Shown: positions 55,544 to 64,000 of the stretch, piece by piece
Layout of the letters: each line of letters starts with the position of its first letter
Numbering within the stretch: position 1 is the stretch's first letter
Assembly: GCF_900111825.1 (NCBI RefSeq)
Contig: NZ_FOJM01000002.1
Location: forward strand, 372,001 to 436,000
Reading direction: 5' to 3'
From: Pedobacter suwonensis
GTDB lineage: Bacteria > Bacteroidota > Bacteroidia > Sphingobacteriales > Sphingobacteriaceae
DNA: 64,000 nt
Notes under the pieces: model-generated
Told to the model about the DNA's origin: nothing
What the model saw: the letters and a program-made list of their open reading frames with translations, nothing else
Database searches by the model: none
Translations under genes and position numbers: made by a program

Positions 55544-55589
55544 TGTTTAGGGAAATTAAGTTTTAACTATCGGGCATGGCGGACATGGA

Positions 55590-58472
55590 TCAGCTAAAAA
55601 GGTGTTGTGCAGTCGAGAGCACCTCTGCCATGTCTATCCCTTTGCCCAGTACACCAGAAAAGAGATCGCCGGTTTCACTTAGCCTATCAACCGCATTGAA
55701 GATGGTAAAATCCCTCATTTTGAGCCCCGGCTTTACCTCATCCCATAATAGCGGCATAGATACCGTAGCGCCGGGCTTTGGACGCAGGGAATAAACTCCG
55801 GCTATTGTTGCGCCGGGTCTGTTCTGCAGAAAATCAAGGTACATTTTCCCTCCACGCCTGGATATGGTGGGTTCAAGTGTGGTGAATTTCGGCAGTTCCC
55901 GGTTGACCTGACGGACGATCAGATTGGCAAAGAGCTGCGATTGTTCATAGGTATACTTTGCGCCTAAGGGGATGTAGATATGGATGCCCGTGGAACCCGA
56001 TGTCTTTGGAAAGCTGGGAACGCCCATGCTGTCCAAAATGGATCTTGTTACCTGTGCGGCTTGGATGACCTGCTCAAAAGTATTCTTATCCGGATCAAGG
56101 TCGATCACGCAATAGTCCGGGTAATCCGGCGAAGAGGCGCGGCTGAACCAGGGGTTCATTTCAATACAGCCAAGACTTGCCATCCATAAAAGAGTAGCCC
56201 TGTCTTTGCCCAAAAGATAGCTTTTTTCTTCACCCTTTTCATTGGTATGGGGCATGGTCCGCGCCCATGAGGGTGCGGTTTCCTTCACATTTTTCTGATA
56301 GAAGCTTGCTGAATGTATACCTCCCGGAAAACGGTTCAGTGACATGGGCCTATCCAGAAGGTAAGGCAGCATGAGCGGGGCAACCTGGTCATAATAGTTG
56401 AACATATCCCGCTTTGATACCTGCTCCTCCGGCCAGTAAAGCTTGGAGAGATGAGTAAACTTAAGGGGATGTCCGTCCACTATCTTATCCTGAGTGTCTG
56501 AACTTCCGGTAAGCAGCAGCCCTTTATCCTTTAACTTTTTTCCTTTTCGGTTCCGTGTCGATCCAGCAGACGGTTTATGGGGCTGTTCTGCAAGCTGGTG
56601 TTGCAGTGATACCTCCTGTGTAATGGATGCGGTATCTTTTTCATATTCAAAGACCACTTCATTCGGACTTTTGTCCTCTCGGAGTCCTTTAAACGAAGCC
56701 TGGCGCAGTTTCCCATCCGAGGTAAGTTCCGCAAATTCTATTTCGCATACCAGATCCGGCTTTAGCCAGGTCGGCTTTGCGCCCATACGCCGGGGCCTGA
56801 ACTGCGAGGGCTCATCTACATCGGGCTCTGTTTCAAACGGACATATTGTGGTAGTGAGATTCTCAAATACCGCCATCAGTTCCTTTTGAGATTGCTGGTT
56901 GAAGCCAGTGCCGACTTTCCCGATATAATGGAGGTTGCCCTTAGGGCCGTAAACACCAAGGGTCAGTGCACTAAAATATTTTTCGGTTCCTTCGTTTCGG
57001 GTATAACCGCCAATCACTACTTCCTGTCTGCGTTTGGCCTTTATTTTCAGCCATTCCCTTGAACGGCTATCGGAGGAATAAAAGCTGTCGGCACGCTTGG
57101 CAATAATCCCTTCGAGTTTCATTTTTTTTGCAGCCTCAAAAAAATCCAGGCCACTGGTGTGATAGGCCTTGCTGACCCTGATTTCCGGATGTTCCCTGGG
57201 CATAACCGCCTCGAGAATTTTCCTTCTATCGTTCAGCGTTATCGATAACAGGGAATACCCTTTAAACCAGAGGATATCGAAAACATAGTAGATCAGTTCA
57301 GCACGCTGGGTATTCTTCCAGTTCTGCAGGGCACCAAAATCTGCGCTGCCGTCCTCTTTCAGGGCAACAATCTCGCCGTCAAAAACGGCGTCCAACTTTA
57401 AGGCTTCGAGAGCTGCCGTGATGGTGGTGAACTGACCAAATTCCAGGTTGTTACGGGAAAAAAGCTTGGCACCGGATTTTTCAACATAAGCAATAGCGCG
57501 GTAACCGTCCCATTTGACCTCATATAACCAGCCGGGCTGATCGAAGGGCTCATCCACCAGCGTTGCCTTCATGGGTTTAATGCCGATGGGCATTTCGGTT
57601 TCATCGGCCTGCTTCAACAGGTTTTGGATTTCCCTGGTCAATACTGGGATTTTTTTACCCCCAATCCTTTTTGAACGGGAGGTTTTATTTCGTGCCGGCT
57701 TCTCCGAAAGCTCAATCCAAACGGGGGCATGATCACTTGAACCTTTCCATCCCCTCACCGCTTTGTCCACCTTGGCGTCAGTAAGTTTTTCCGCCAGATC
57801 TGCGGTCAATAAAAAGTGGTCAAGGCGAAGCCCTGCATCACGGTCATAGGCTTTTCTGAGGTAATCCCAAAAAGTATAAATGCGTTTTCCAGGATAGAGC
57901 ATACGGATCGCATCCGTCCAGCCCTGGTCGACCAGCATAGCAAAATCATCTCTGATTTCCTTTTGGAAAAGGGCATTCTCCCTGTATTTTTCGGGCTTAT
58001 AAGTATCAAGTTCCGTTGGCATCACGTTATAGTCCCCAGCCAGAATGACAGGAAGTCCGGTAGCAAGCAAAGCTTTTGCATGTTCCTGAAGCCGTGAAAA
58101 CCATCGCTTTTTATATTCGAATTTTGGGCCCGGATAGGGGTTGCCGTTAGGAAGATAGATGCATCCGATGACTACACCGGAGGTAAAAGCTTCCAGGTAA
58201 CGGCTATGGGTAAATTCATCGTCACCGCCCGGAAGATCCCTTCGCAGTTCCTTGATTTCGTTTTTTGACAGTATCGCTACTCCATTCCAGCTTTTTTCTC
58301 CCCGCCATACCGCATGGTATCCGGCCTGGTTAATCTTGGACACCGGAAAATTTTTATCCTCACATTTGAGTTCCTGTAGGCAAACCACATCCGGTGCCGC
58401 CTCTTTTAACCATCTCAGAAGGTTCTCTAGTCGGCCATTTATGCCATTGATGTTGTAAGATGCGATTTTCAT
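55590..58472 (-). CDS. Exonuclease III - LigD (ligase and polymerase) fusion (960 aa)
   Basis: Residues 1-257 are a full exonuclease III: N7 (YNING), E34 (CLQELK), D147 and N149 (GDYNV), D218-H219 (RLDHF) and D247-H248 (SSDHAP). After a basic linker the ATP-dependent ligase domain follows with nucleophile K320 in YEVKWDGYRA and the motifs VFDGEIVAL, EGIIAKR and WLKIK. The last 280 residues are a LigD-type primase-polymerase with DLDPD and HIYIPL. Bacterial LigD usually carries an N-terminal 3'-phosphoesterase domain; here exonuclease III occupies that place. It suggests a single-polypeptide end-processing, filling and sealing enzyme for NHEJ. No Ku gene is present in the window. Confidence 0.88.
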   Translation of the reverse strand: MKIASYNINGINGRLENLLRWLKEAAPDVVCLQELKCEDKNFPVSKINQAGYHAVWRGEKSWNGVAILSKNEIKELRRDLPGGDDEFTHSRYLEAFTSGVVIGCIYLPNGNPYPGPKFEYKKRWFSRLQEHAKALLATGLPVILAGDYNVMPTELDTYKPEKYRENALFQKEIRDDFAMLVDQGWTDAIRMLYPGKRIYTFWDYLRKAYDRDAGLRLDHFLLTADLAEKLTDAKVDKAVRGWKGSSDHAPVWIELSEKPARNKTSRSKRIGGKKIPVLTREIQNLLKQADETEMPIGIKPMKATLVDEPFDQPGWLYEVKWDGYRAIAYVEKSGAKLFSRNNLEFGQFTTITAALEALKLDAVFDGEIVALKEDGSADFGALQNWKNTQRAELIYYVFDILWFKGYSLLSITLNDRRKILEAVMPREHPEIRVSKAYHTSGLDFFEAAKKMKLEGIIAKRADSFYSSDSRSREWLKIKAKRRQEVVIGGYTRNEGTEKYFSALTLGVYGPKGNLHYIGKVGTGFNQQSQKELMAVFENLTTTICPFETEPDVDEPSQFRPRRMGAKPTWLKPDLVCEIEFAELTSDGKLRQASFKGLREDKSPNEVVFEYEKDTASITQEVSLQHQLAEQPHKPSAGSTRNRKGKKLKDKGLLLTGSSDTQDKIVDGHPLKFTHLSKLYWPEEQVSKRDMFNYYDQVAPLMLPYLLDRPMSLNRFPGGIHSASFYQKNVKETAPSWARTMPHTNEKGEEKSYLLGKDRATLLWMASLGCIEMNPWFSRASSPDYPDYCVIDLDPDKNTFEQVIQAAQVTRSILDSMGVPSFPKTSGSTGIHIYIPLGAKYTYEQSQLFANLIVRQVNRELPKFTTLEPTISRRGGKMYLDFLQNRPGATIAGVYSLRPKPGATVSMPLLWDEVKPGLKMRDFTIFNAVDRLSETGDLFSGVLGKGIDMAEVLSTAQHLFS

Positions 58473-58486
58473 CGAAGCTAAAAAAA

Positions 58487-58503
58487 AAGCCCCTATGGGG
58501 CTT
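58487..58503 (-). terminator. Rho-independent terminator of the DUF3606-like gene
   Basis: AAGCCCC-TAT-GGGGCTT stem; read on the minus strand it is followed by a T-run (the A9-10 run at 58479-58488). It lies between the small gene and the ExoIII-LigD gene, so the latter has its own promoter or is transcribed by readthrough. Confidence 0.75.
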
Positions 58504-58509
58504 AGAAGA

Positions 58510-58677
58510 TTATTTCACCTTTTTTTCAATTGCTTTTCGCTGATTACCGGCGCTTTCCTTGGCATCTTTTATTTTACCAGGTTTTACATCCAGTTTATTT
58601 GCTTCGTATTTAATCTCGTGGTCCTGGTTAGAAACCGAGTTGCGCTCCACTTTTGTTCCTCTTGCCATAATCATCAT
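58510..58677 (-). CDS. DUF3606-like small protein (about 55 aa)
   Basis: Reading the minus strand from 58677 gives MMIMARGTKVERNSVSNQDH, then EIKYEANKLDVKPGKIKDAK and an end in AIEKKVK. The pattern E-x-Y-E-A-x-K-L-x-V...I-x-x-A matches DUF3606-type proteins, small stress-related proteins of unknown role. Three possible ATGs (58677, 58674, 58668) give 55, 54 or 52 residues. A minor frame on the plus strand overlaps it but is not convincing. Confidence 0.7.
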   Translation of the reverse strand: MMIMARGTKVERNSVSNQDHEIKYEANKLDVKPGKIKDAKESAGNQRKAIEKKVK

Positions 58678-59022
58678 TTTTTTTAGTTTAGCTATATAAC
58701 ATTATTTTTCGTGGATTGGTTTTGCATTTGGGATTACACCTGTTACATTACATACCATTAGGCAACAGCTCCATTGCCCCGCCTGTTTGAAAGATAATTG
58801 GTAAATGCTGTAAATTGCTTTACTGGATACGCATAATTATATTAATGTAAAAACACAAAACCTGTCAACAGGTTTAAAGACAAAACCAATTATTAAACCG
58901 ATCGATGACCATACAACTGGAAGGAACCTTATTCCCCGACATCAAAATAAGGCGATTCTCTCCCATTGATTAACATTTTCAAAACTTATCCAAAGAGTAA
59001 ACATCAAATAAAAATATGCACG
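58678..59022. other. Gene-free stretch
   Basis: No frame or structure stands out apart from the promoter of the DUF3606-like gene on the left side. Confidence 0.35.
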
Positions 59023-59059
59023 TTCATCCCCATTTTGTTTTGCTATTTTAGCCGCGCCC
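59023..59059 (+). promoter_or_regulatory. Conserved leader of GNAT gene 2
   Basis: Identical to 28997-29033 over 37 bp, ending at the start codon. Upstream of it the two loci differ, so this block moved or was conserved together with the gene. Confidence 0.4.
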
Positions 59060-59599
59060 ATGATAAAACCTTTGCACTACGAAACAGAACATCTGCTGAT
59101 ACATCCCTTCAGACCTGAAGAACTGGAAAAATTTGAAAAGCTGGCCATTGATATCTTTGAAATCTTGTCTGATGAACAAACTTTAACATACATTCCACAG
59201 AAACGGCTACACAACCTTCAGGAAGCGGAACTTTTCCTGCAGACCATGGTCATGAACTACCATGCAGGATTAAATTTCCTTCACTTTATCAGCGATAAAA
59301 ATCAAGATAAAGTCATTGGTCTGATCGACCTGATATCACCAAAAGTTGCCCGGCAACACTACCGCATTGACATTTATCCTTTTTTTATTGAATTTTATCT
59401 GGGGGCATCAGCAACAGGCTGTTACATCATGACCGAAATACTGCCACCGGTAATTGACAATTTGCTTTCGCAGGGCATCACCAGCATTGGCGCCGTAGTC
59501 AATAGGTCCAATACTGCCGCCAGAAAAGTACTGGAGAAAGCTCAATTCTCTTACAAAGCACCATTTGATGTGCTTCAGGACTTGTATGAAATTGCTTAA
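59060..59599 (+). CDS. GNAT acetyltransferase-like protein, copy 2 (179 aa)
   Basis: Same domain structure as the protein at 29034-29573 and differing from it at roughly one residue in seven or eight, spread along the length (e.g. HYRIDIYPFFIEFYLGASAT against HYSMETYPFFIEFYLAAAAT). The shared leader indicates a duplication or a mobile unit. Acetylation substrate unknown. Confidence 0.7.
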   Translation: MIKPLHYETEHLLIHPFRPEELEKFEKLAIDIFEILSDEQTLTYIPQKRLHNLQEAELFLQTMVMNYHAGLNFLHFISDKNQDKVIGLIDLISPKVARQHYRIDIYPFFIEFYLGASATGCYIMTEILPPVIDNLLSQGITSIGAVVNRSNTAARKVLEKAQFSYKAPFDVLQDLYEIA

Positions 59600-59874
59600 C
59601 GCAAATCACAAACAATAACAAAAGGCAACTCATCATCATTTCTCTGATCCATGAACGATTCGCATTGGGTAACAAAAAAAATCAAGAGCTTTAATTTTTC
59701 TAACTATTCATAGAAAATTGATATTTGAACATTTAGAATTACCGCTAAAAAGCGATGTGTATCTGAAACACATCAGCATGATCTTCAGAGATTGTTTTAT
59801 ATTTGCCTTGAATAGGGTAAGTTTCTTAACCGTAAACCGCCTGGCGCTTTTCTGCTCACCTCAAGATATGAAAT

Positions 59875-60909
59875 ATGAAAGATCTTTTTTTAGATGATTA
59901 TAAGAGCTGGTTTATTGAAATAAAGACCAAGCTGAAATCTACACAGCAGAGGACTGTTGTCGCCATAAATTCAGCATTGATTGACCTATATTGGGACCTG
60001 GGCAAAATGATCACGGAAAAACAGGCCCAGGCTCAATGGGGAGACAACATCCTGCAAAGCCTAAGTAATGATTTAAAAAATGAATTTCCCGAATCTACCG
60101 GCTATTCAGTAAGGAACCTTAGATATATCAAACAATTTTACCAGTTTTATAATGCAAATCGGCAACAGGTTGTTGCAGATTTAAGGACACAGCTTGGCCT
60201 TATCCCATGGGGACATAACATACTTATTATCAGTAAATCAAAAGACTTAAATGAAGCAGAATTTTACGTAAGGGAATCGATAAAGAATGGTTGGAGCCGG
60301 GATACCCTGGCCATTCAGATCAAAAGCAATTTACATGGCCGCAGCGGAAAATCCGTAAATAATTTTAAGCACACCCTGCCAGAGATGTACTCGGAACTTG
60401 CTGAACAGACTTTGAAAGACCCTTACGTTTTTGACTTTGTAGCCCTCACAAGTGAAGCAAAGGAACGCGATATTGAAAAGCAACTGGTTACACACATTAC
60501 CAAATTCCTTCTTGAACTTGGAAAAGGCTTCGCGTTCGTAGGCCAGCAATACCATCTCGAGATCGCCGAGGAAGATTATTACCTGGACCTGCTGTTTTAT
60601 AACATACCATTGAAATGTTATGTAATAGTCGAACTGAAGAACACCAAATTTGCCCCTGAATATGCCGGAAAGCTAAATTTCTATCTTTCTGCGGCAGATG
60701 ACCTTTTAAAAGGAGAAAACGATAAGCCCACAATCGGAATACTTTTATGCCGCGACAAAAATAACATCGGTGTCGAGTACGCCCTTCGCGATATCAATAA
60801 GCCGATTGGTGTTAGTGAGTTCCAGTTTACCGAAATATTGCCTGAGGAAATAAAAAGCAACTTACCAACTATTGAAGAAATTGAAAACGAGCTCAAAAAC
60901 CTTGAATAG
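59875..60909 (+). CDS. DUF1016/YhcG-type PD-(D/E)XK nuclease (344 aa)
   Basis: The N-terminal half has the YhcG/DUF1016 helical pattern: DLYWDLGKMITEKQAQAQWG, then FPESTGYSVRNLRYIKQFYQ. The C-terminal half is the nuclease: FVGQQYHLEIAEEDYYLDLL with the catalytic D in DLLFY and CYVIVELKNTKF with E-x-K, followed by GILLCRDKNN. Such proteins often accompany restriction-modification or toxin systems; here there is no obvious partner. Confidence 0.85.
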   Translation: MKDLFLDDYKSWFIEIKTKLKSTQQRTVVAINSALIDLYWDLGKMITEKQAQAQWGDNILQSLSNDLKNEFPESTGYSVRNLRYIKQFYQFYNANRQQVVADLRTQLGLIPWGHNILIISKSKDLNEAEFYVRESIKNGWSRDTLAIQIKSNLHGRSGKSVNNFKHTLPEMYSELAEQTLKDPYVFDFVALTSEAKERDIEKQLVTHITKFLLELGKGFAFVGQQYHLEIAEEDYYLDLLFYNIPLKCYVIVELKNTKFAPEYAGKLNFYLSAADDLLKGENDKPTIGILLCRDKNNIGVEYALRDINKPIGVSEFQFTEILPEEIKSNLPTIEEIENELKNLE

Positions 60910-61050
60910 CATGATCAGCCAATGTAAGAACCCCATGAAAAAGTGATTTCCCCTATTATGGAAGAAAAATATAGCTAATATGTCCGGTCATTTTGTCTTT
61001 TAACTGATTTTTTAAAGTGCAATACGGAAATATTGTAATCTTAAGCCTTC

Positions 61051-62013
61051 TTAAAGGGCTATATTTTTCCACTTCTTAGGTTTCATTCCAAAATGTTGTT
61101 CAAACAACCTTCCGAAGTAACTCAAATTCGTAAATCCTAACTGATATCCCGTTTCGGAAACGGAAAGATGTTGCTCCCGCATCAGTCTGGCAGCCTCCCT
61201 CATTCTTAGAAACTGACTGTACTCGTAAAGCCCCTTCCCAAAAACCTGAGTAAAAAGTTTTCTGAGTTTGAGCATATTCATACCGCTGATTCCAATAAGT
61301 TCGTCCGGTGTTAAAGGCTTTTCCAGCGCAGTTGAAATAGCATCCCTTACCCGGTATACTGCCGCAATCTCATCCCCGCGGAGGCTCTGGTGTTCAATAC
61401 CCTGTCGCTTTGAAAGGTTTTTAAAAAGCAGATACAATAACTCCAATCCCTTCAATTTGTAATAGGTTTCGGAAAGTACACCTGATGCCGGTGTTTCTGC
61501 AATCTTATTAACAAGATCAGCCATCTCCTGCGACATGAATTCCTCAACCAACAAGGTTATTTCATCGTTGAAAAGGTAGTTAAATTTCAGCTGATCTTTG
61601 CCGATAAAATTTTTGAGGAAATTCAGTTCAATCAGTATCGTGACCTGGGTGATCTTAGATCCTTTGGGAAATATGACTTCACTTGTTAGGTGAAGCGGTG
61701 TTATGCGCACGTGAGGTAGCGTTTGGGGCCATCTATGTACATCGCTTTCCCGGTAATCCTGTAAATGAGTATTGAAAATATTTTGGAAGGAAAAAAGCAG
61801 ACCTCTTTTAATAGCATCAATAGGTTTCCTCATATATTTAACTGTATTCTCGGCAGTAACAGACCTGATCATCAATAACATTTCCGGCAACATGTCAATG
61901 ATATGAATTTCATTAAGGCTTAAAAAATCTAGCGAATCGCTAAAATCAGATGCCGGGATTCCCAATTTTTCTGCCAGACCAAGCATCTGTTCCAAACTAT
62001 CATTAACCTTCAT
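61051..62013 (-). CDS. AraC-family transcription regulator (320 aa)
   Basis: The C-terminal 100 residues hold two HTH motifs: LTPDELIGISGMNMLKLRKL and LSVSETGYQLGFTNLSYFGR, with the ending HFGMKPKKWKN. The N-terminal 220 residues are a ligand- or dimer-type domain without recognisable effector motif. Divergent from the monooxygenase operon, so it probably activates it. 78 bp separate the start codons. Confidence 0.88.
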   Translation of the reverse strand: MKVNDSLEQMLGLAEKLGIPASDFSDSLDFLSLNEIHIIDMLPEMLLMIRSVTAENTVKYMRKPIDAIKRGLLFSFQNIFNTHLQDYRESDVHRWPQTLPHVRITPLHLTSEVIFPKGSKITQVTILIELNFLKNFIGKDQLKFNYLFNDEITLLVEEFMSQEMADLVNKIAETPASGVLSETYYKLKGLELLYLLFKNLSKRQGIEHQSLRGDEIAAVYRVRDAISTALEKPLTPDELIGISGMNMLKLRKLFTQVFGKGLYEYSQFLRMREAARLMREQHLSVSETGYQLGFTNLSYFGRLFEQHFGMKPKKWKNIAL

Positions 62014-62018
62014 TTTGT

Positions 62019-62074
62019 GGACTATTTTTAGTTCAAAAAGGACTATTTTATCCTTAAATGTAATATTAATTTTG
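62019..62074 (+). promoter_or_regulatory. AraC binding repeats and promoter of the monooxygenase operon
   Basis: GGACTATTTT occurs at 62019-62028 and again at 62040-62049, 21 bp (two helical turns) apart, typical for AraC dimer sites. TAATTTTG at 62067-62074 is a perfect TAnnTTTG -7 element, 17 bp before the start codon. Confidence 0.6.
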
Positions 62075-62091
62075 TAATAAGCATTTAAAAA

Positions 62092-63267
62092 ATGAAAAAG
62101 ACAATATTAATATCAGGGGGCGGAATTGCAGGATTAACGGCCGCAAAATTTTTATCAGAACAAGGGCATGAGGTGACAGTGATTGATAGAGCGTCATCCT
62201 TTACCAAAGCAGGCTTTTTAATTTCCCTGAAAAGCTTCGGGGTACAGATCATGGAGGAAATCGGCTTATTGCAGGAACTGCAGGCAGCCTCTTCTCCATC
62301 CGAATTTGTAAGCTTCGTAGAAAAAGACGGGCAGGTTATTCAACACCTGAGCTATGAAAAGATAAACGAAAATATTGAACGTTCAGTGCTGATCTCCCGG
62401 GGCGGACTGCATAACGTTTTATATGAACATTTAAAAAATCGCCTAAATATACTTTTTAGCACAACCATTTCCGGAATTACCTCTGTAGGTGAGAAAACCG
62501 AGGTAACATTCTCCAATGGAGAACGTATGGAAACTGATCTTATCATAATCTCTGAAGGTCTGCGTTCTCCTACACGCGAAAAATACTTTACAGGTTCACA
62601 AATGGAAGATTTCAATACATTGTACATGGGCGGAAGACTGAAGACAGAACATTCCGAGCAAGTTGGCGCTTTTAAAATCTATATCGATGTGAATAAGATG
62701 CTTTCTATCTATCCCATTTCGAACGATGAAATCGCTATCCAATGCTACATCCGCGATACCGGTGACCTAGCAACGATAAAGCAAAGATCAGCAAAACAGC
62801 TACAGAACTCTTTTAGTGATTATAGCGCGGAGGTAAAGGATTTGCTTAGGCGTTTTGCTGAAGAAGGTCTAATGTTCGTCGATAAAATGGGAATGGTAAA
62901 TGCATCTACACTCGTTAACGGAAATATGGTTTTGCTGGGTGATGCTGGATATTGCCCAACTGCTCTTTCTGGAATGGGAGCTTCGCTTTCAATATATGGC
63001 GCAAAAGCATTATCGCATTTCATCAGCAAAAGTCCAGATGATCTGAAATCTGCCTCCGGTAATTACAATACATTGATGCAACCTATTATCCATAAATTCC
63101 AGTCCAATGCCAGAAATAATGCCTCTTCTTTTATCCCTGCTGATGTACAAAAGCTGGATCAGTTTGTAAAATTTTTCGGGGCAGCGTCTGATGATGACCT
63201 TAAAAAAATTATGACAGATCCAATTGTGCTTACTGAAGACCAATTGAACTTTAAAGCCAATAAATAA
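62092..63267 (+). CDS. FAD-dependent monooxygenase (391 aa)
   Basis: Starts MKKTILISGGGIAGLTAAKF with the GxGxxG FAD motif, then the DG-type region (SEGLRSPTREKYF) and VLLGDAGYCPTALSGMGASL, the GD motif of group A flavoprotein hydroxylases. It probably oxidises an aromatic or drug-like compound. Overlaps the next gene by one base (TAATG), so they are co-translated. An inactivated relative lies at 27520. Confidence 0.87.
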   Translation: MKKTILISGGGIAGLTAAKFLSEQGHEVTVIDRASSFTKAGFLISLKSFGVQIMEEIGLLQELQAASSPSEFVSFVEKDGQVIQHLSYEKINENIERSVLISRGGLHNVLYEHLKNRLNILFSTTISGITSVGEKTEVTFSNGERMETDLIIISEGLRSPTREKYFTGSQMEDFNTLYMGGRLKTEHSEQVGAFKIYIDVNKMLSIYPISNDEIAIQCYIRDTGDLATIKQRSAKQLQNSFSDYSAEVKDLLRRFAEEGLMFVDKMGMVNASTLVNGNMVLLGDAGYCPTALSGMGASLSIYGAKALSHFISKSPDDLKSASGNYNTLMQPIIHKFQSNARNNASSFIPADVQKLDQFVKFFGAASDDDLKKIMTDPIVLTEDQLNFKANK

Positions 63268-63677
63268 TGAACTTCAGAAAAATACTATCCGTCATTATCG
63301 GATTTGGAACCATTGGTCTTTTAAGTTCTGCACTAGCTAAACTACAGGGTTATTTGTTTCCTACGTCTTTGCAATTGTTTAAACAGGCTACCTTCACCGC
63401 GGATGATATGCTTCAGTTTACCATCAAATTGGCTAGTGTTTATATCAGCTGTATCGCAGGAGGTATCGTCACAGCATTGTGTGGCGGTGAATACAGACAA
63501 CAGCGTATTGTAGCTGTCAGTATAATCCTAATCATTATATGGCTATGGATCAGCACTATTCATCCGTTCTGGTTCTGGGCATTATTGCTCATCGGAATTC
63601 TCCCTTTTGTTCTGATTGGAGTTAAGATAAAAAAGCTAATTGCCTCTAAAATCAAGAATCCTGGTCATCGGAGTTAA
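63267..63677 (+). CDS. Four-helix membrane protein (136 aa)
   Basis: Hydrophobic segments ILSVIIGFGTIGLLSSALAK, TIKLASVYISCIAGGIVTAL, IVAVSIILIIIWLWISTIHP and FWALLLIGILPFVLIGVKIK. No motif is seen. Coupled to the monooxygenase gene by a 1-bp overlap and probably needed in the same detoxification or resistance function. Confidence 0.65.
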   Translation: MNFRKILSVIIGFGTIGLLSSALAKLQGYLFPTSLQLFKQATFTADDMLQFTIKLASVYISCIAGGIVTALCGGEYRQQRIVAVSIILIIIWLWISTIHPFWFWALLLIGILPFVLIGVKIKKLIASKIKNPGHRS

Positions 63678-64000
63678 GTGCTATTCTGCGCTTACGAGTG
63701 ATAATCTCCTAAGTTGGACTAATGGCAAACTCCTCCAAACTGAAATTATTCCGGTTGGACCGATTGGATCTTCCCGCCCTTTTATCTTTAAAAAGATGTT
63801 TCCAACAGTGGCAGAATTATCTTTTTTACTTTACACTTTTTCGAAATTCTAAAGCATAATAAATAGAAGAAAGAAGACAGGCAACTAGTTAAGAAGGAAA
63901 GCTTAGACCACCAACTGTACAGCAATCTTTGTCTCCTTTACAGCTTTTTTTTGGCATGGGTAATAACATTAATCAAATCACGGTGACTTAAAGTTAAGAG
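63678..64000. other. Terminal stretch without a clear gene
   Basis: A 70-codon frame at 63640-63852 is not protein-like enough to call. No RNA or repeat recognised. Confidence 0.3.

Noticed and set aside
63640..63852. 70-codon frame at the end of the window
   Set aside because: Overlaps the membrane protein end and has no recognisable feature.
1..64000. CRISPR array
   Set aside because: No set of regularly spaced repeats with unique spacers was found; the repeats present are few and dispersed.

Overview
The window looks like accessory chromosome from a Bacteroidota bacterium of the Sphingobacteriaceae type (Pedobacter or Mucilaginibacter-like). This is inferred from the gene content: an imuA-imuB-dnaE2 mutagenesis cassette, a LytTR response regulator, Bacteroidota-style lipoproteins, TlpA/DUF4369-type thioredoxins, TAnnTTTG-type -7 promoter elements and almost no Shine-Dalgarno sequences. 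No tRNA or rRNA was recognised. Much of the DNA between genes is decayed coding sequence, so the region has a long history of insertion and loss.

Region 1 (1-17 kb) is an AT-rich defence island. It holds a metallophosphoesterase fused to a STAND-like module with a degenerate P-loop and a TPR tail (3.4-6.7 kb), lying between two copies of a 54-bp inverted-repeat element. A HEPN RNase-type protein and a KAP P-loop NTPase follow, then a three-gene ABC-3C system (Mrr-like nuclease effector, 80-aa middle component, DUF2326 ABC ATPase). The island ends with a second HEPN protein, a DpnII/MboI-type PD-(D/E)XK nuclease and an AbiU2-like HEPN protein. Three HEPN proteins and two nucleases within 9 kb make this the strongest place to look for an undescribed immune system.

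Region 2 (17-34 kb) is a graveyard of mobile and duplicated DNA. It has copies of a roughly 70-bp structured repeat, a duplicated and decaying S41 peptidase 3' end, and remnants of an HNH nuclease, an SSB, a serine resolvase and a FAD monooxygenase. It also has one truncated and one apparently complete IS110-family element, the latter preceded by a candidate bridge RNA. Intact genes here include a JAB/RadC protein, a large secreted lipoprotein with a nuclease-like C-terminus followed by an overlapping LRR-like gene (possible toxin and partner), a Crp-type regulator, an MFS exporter and a GNAT acetyltransferase that has a close paralogue at 59 kb.

Region 3 (34-49 kb) is mostly ordinary chromosome: a PAS histidine kinase, a TlpA-like thioredoxin, a divergent HxlR regulator/MDR oxidoreductase pair, envelope proteins, an SRAP (YedK/HMCES) protein with a small partner, and a three-gene operon with a 4Fe-4S ferredoxin. 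Region 4 (49-58.7 kb) is a GC-richer DNA repair block: imuA-imuB-dnaE2 behind a palindromic operator-like site, then, on the other strand, an unusual fusion of exonuclease III to the ligase and polymerase domains of LigD, and a DUF3606-like small gene. Region 5 (59-64 kb) holds the second GNAT gene, a DUF1016/YhcG-type nuclease, and an AraC regulator divergent from a FAD monooxygenase operon.
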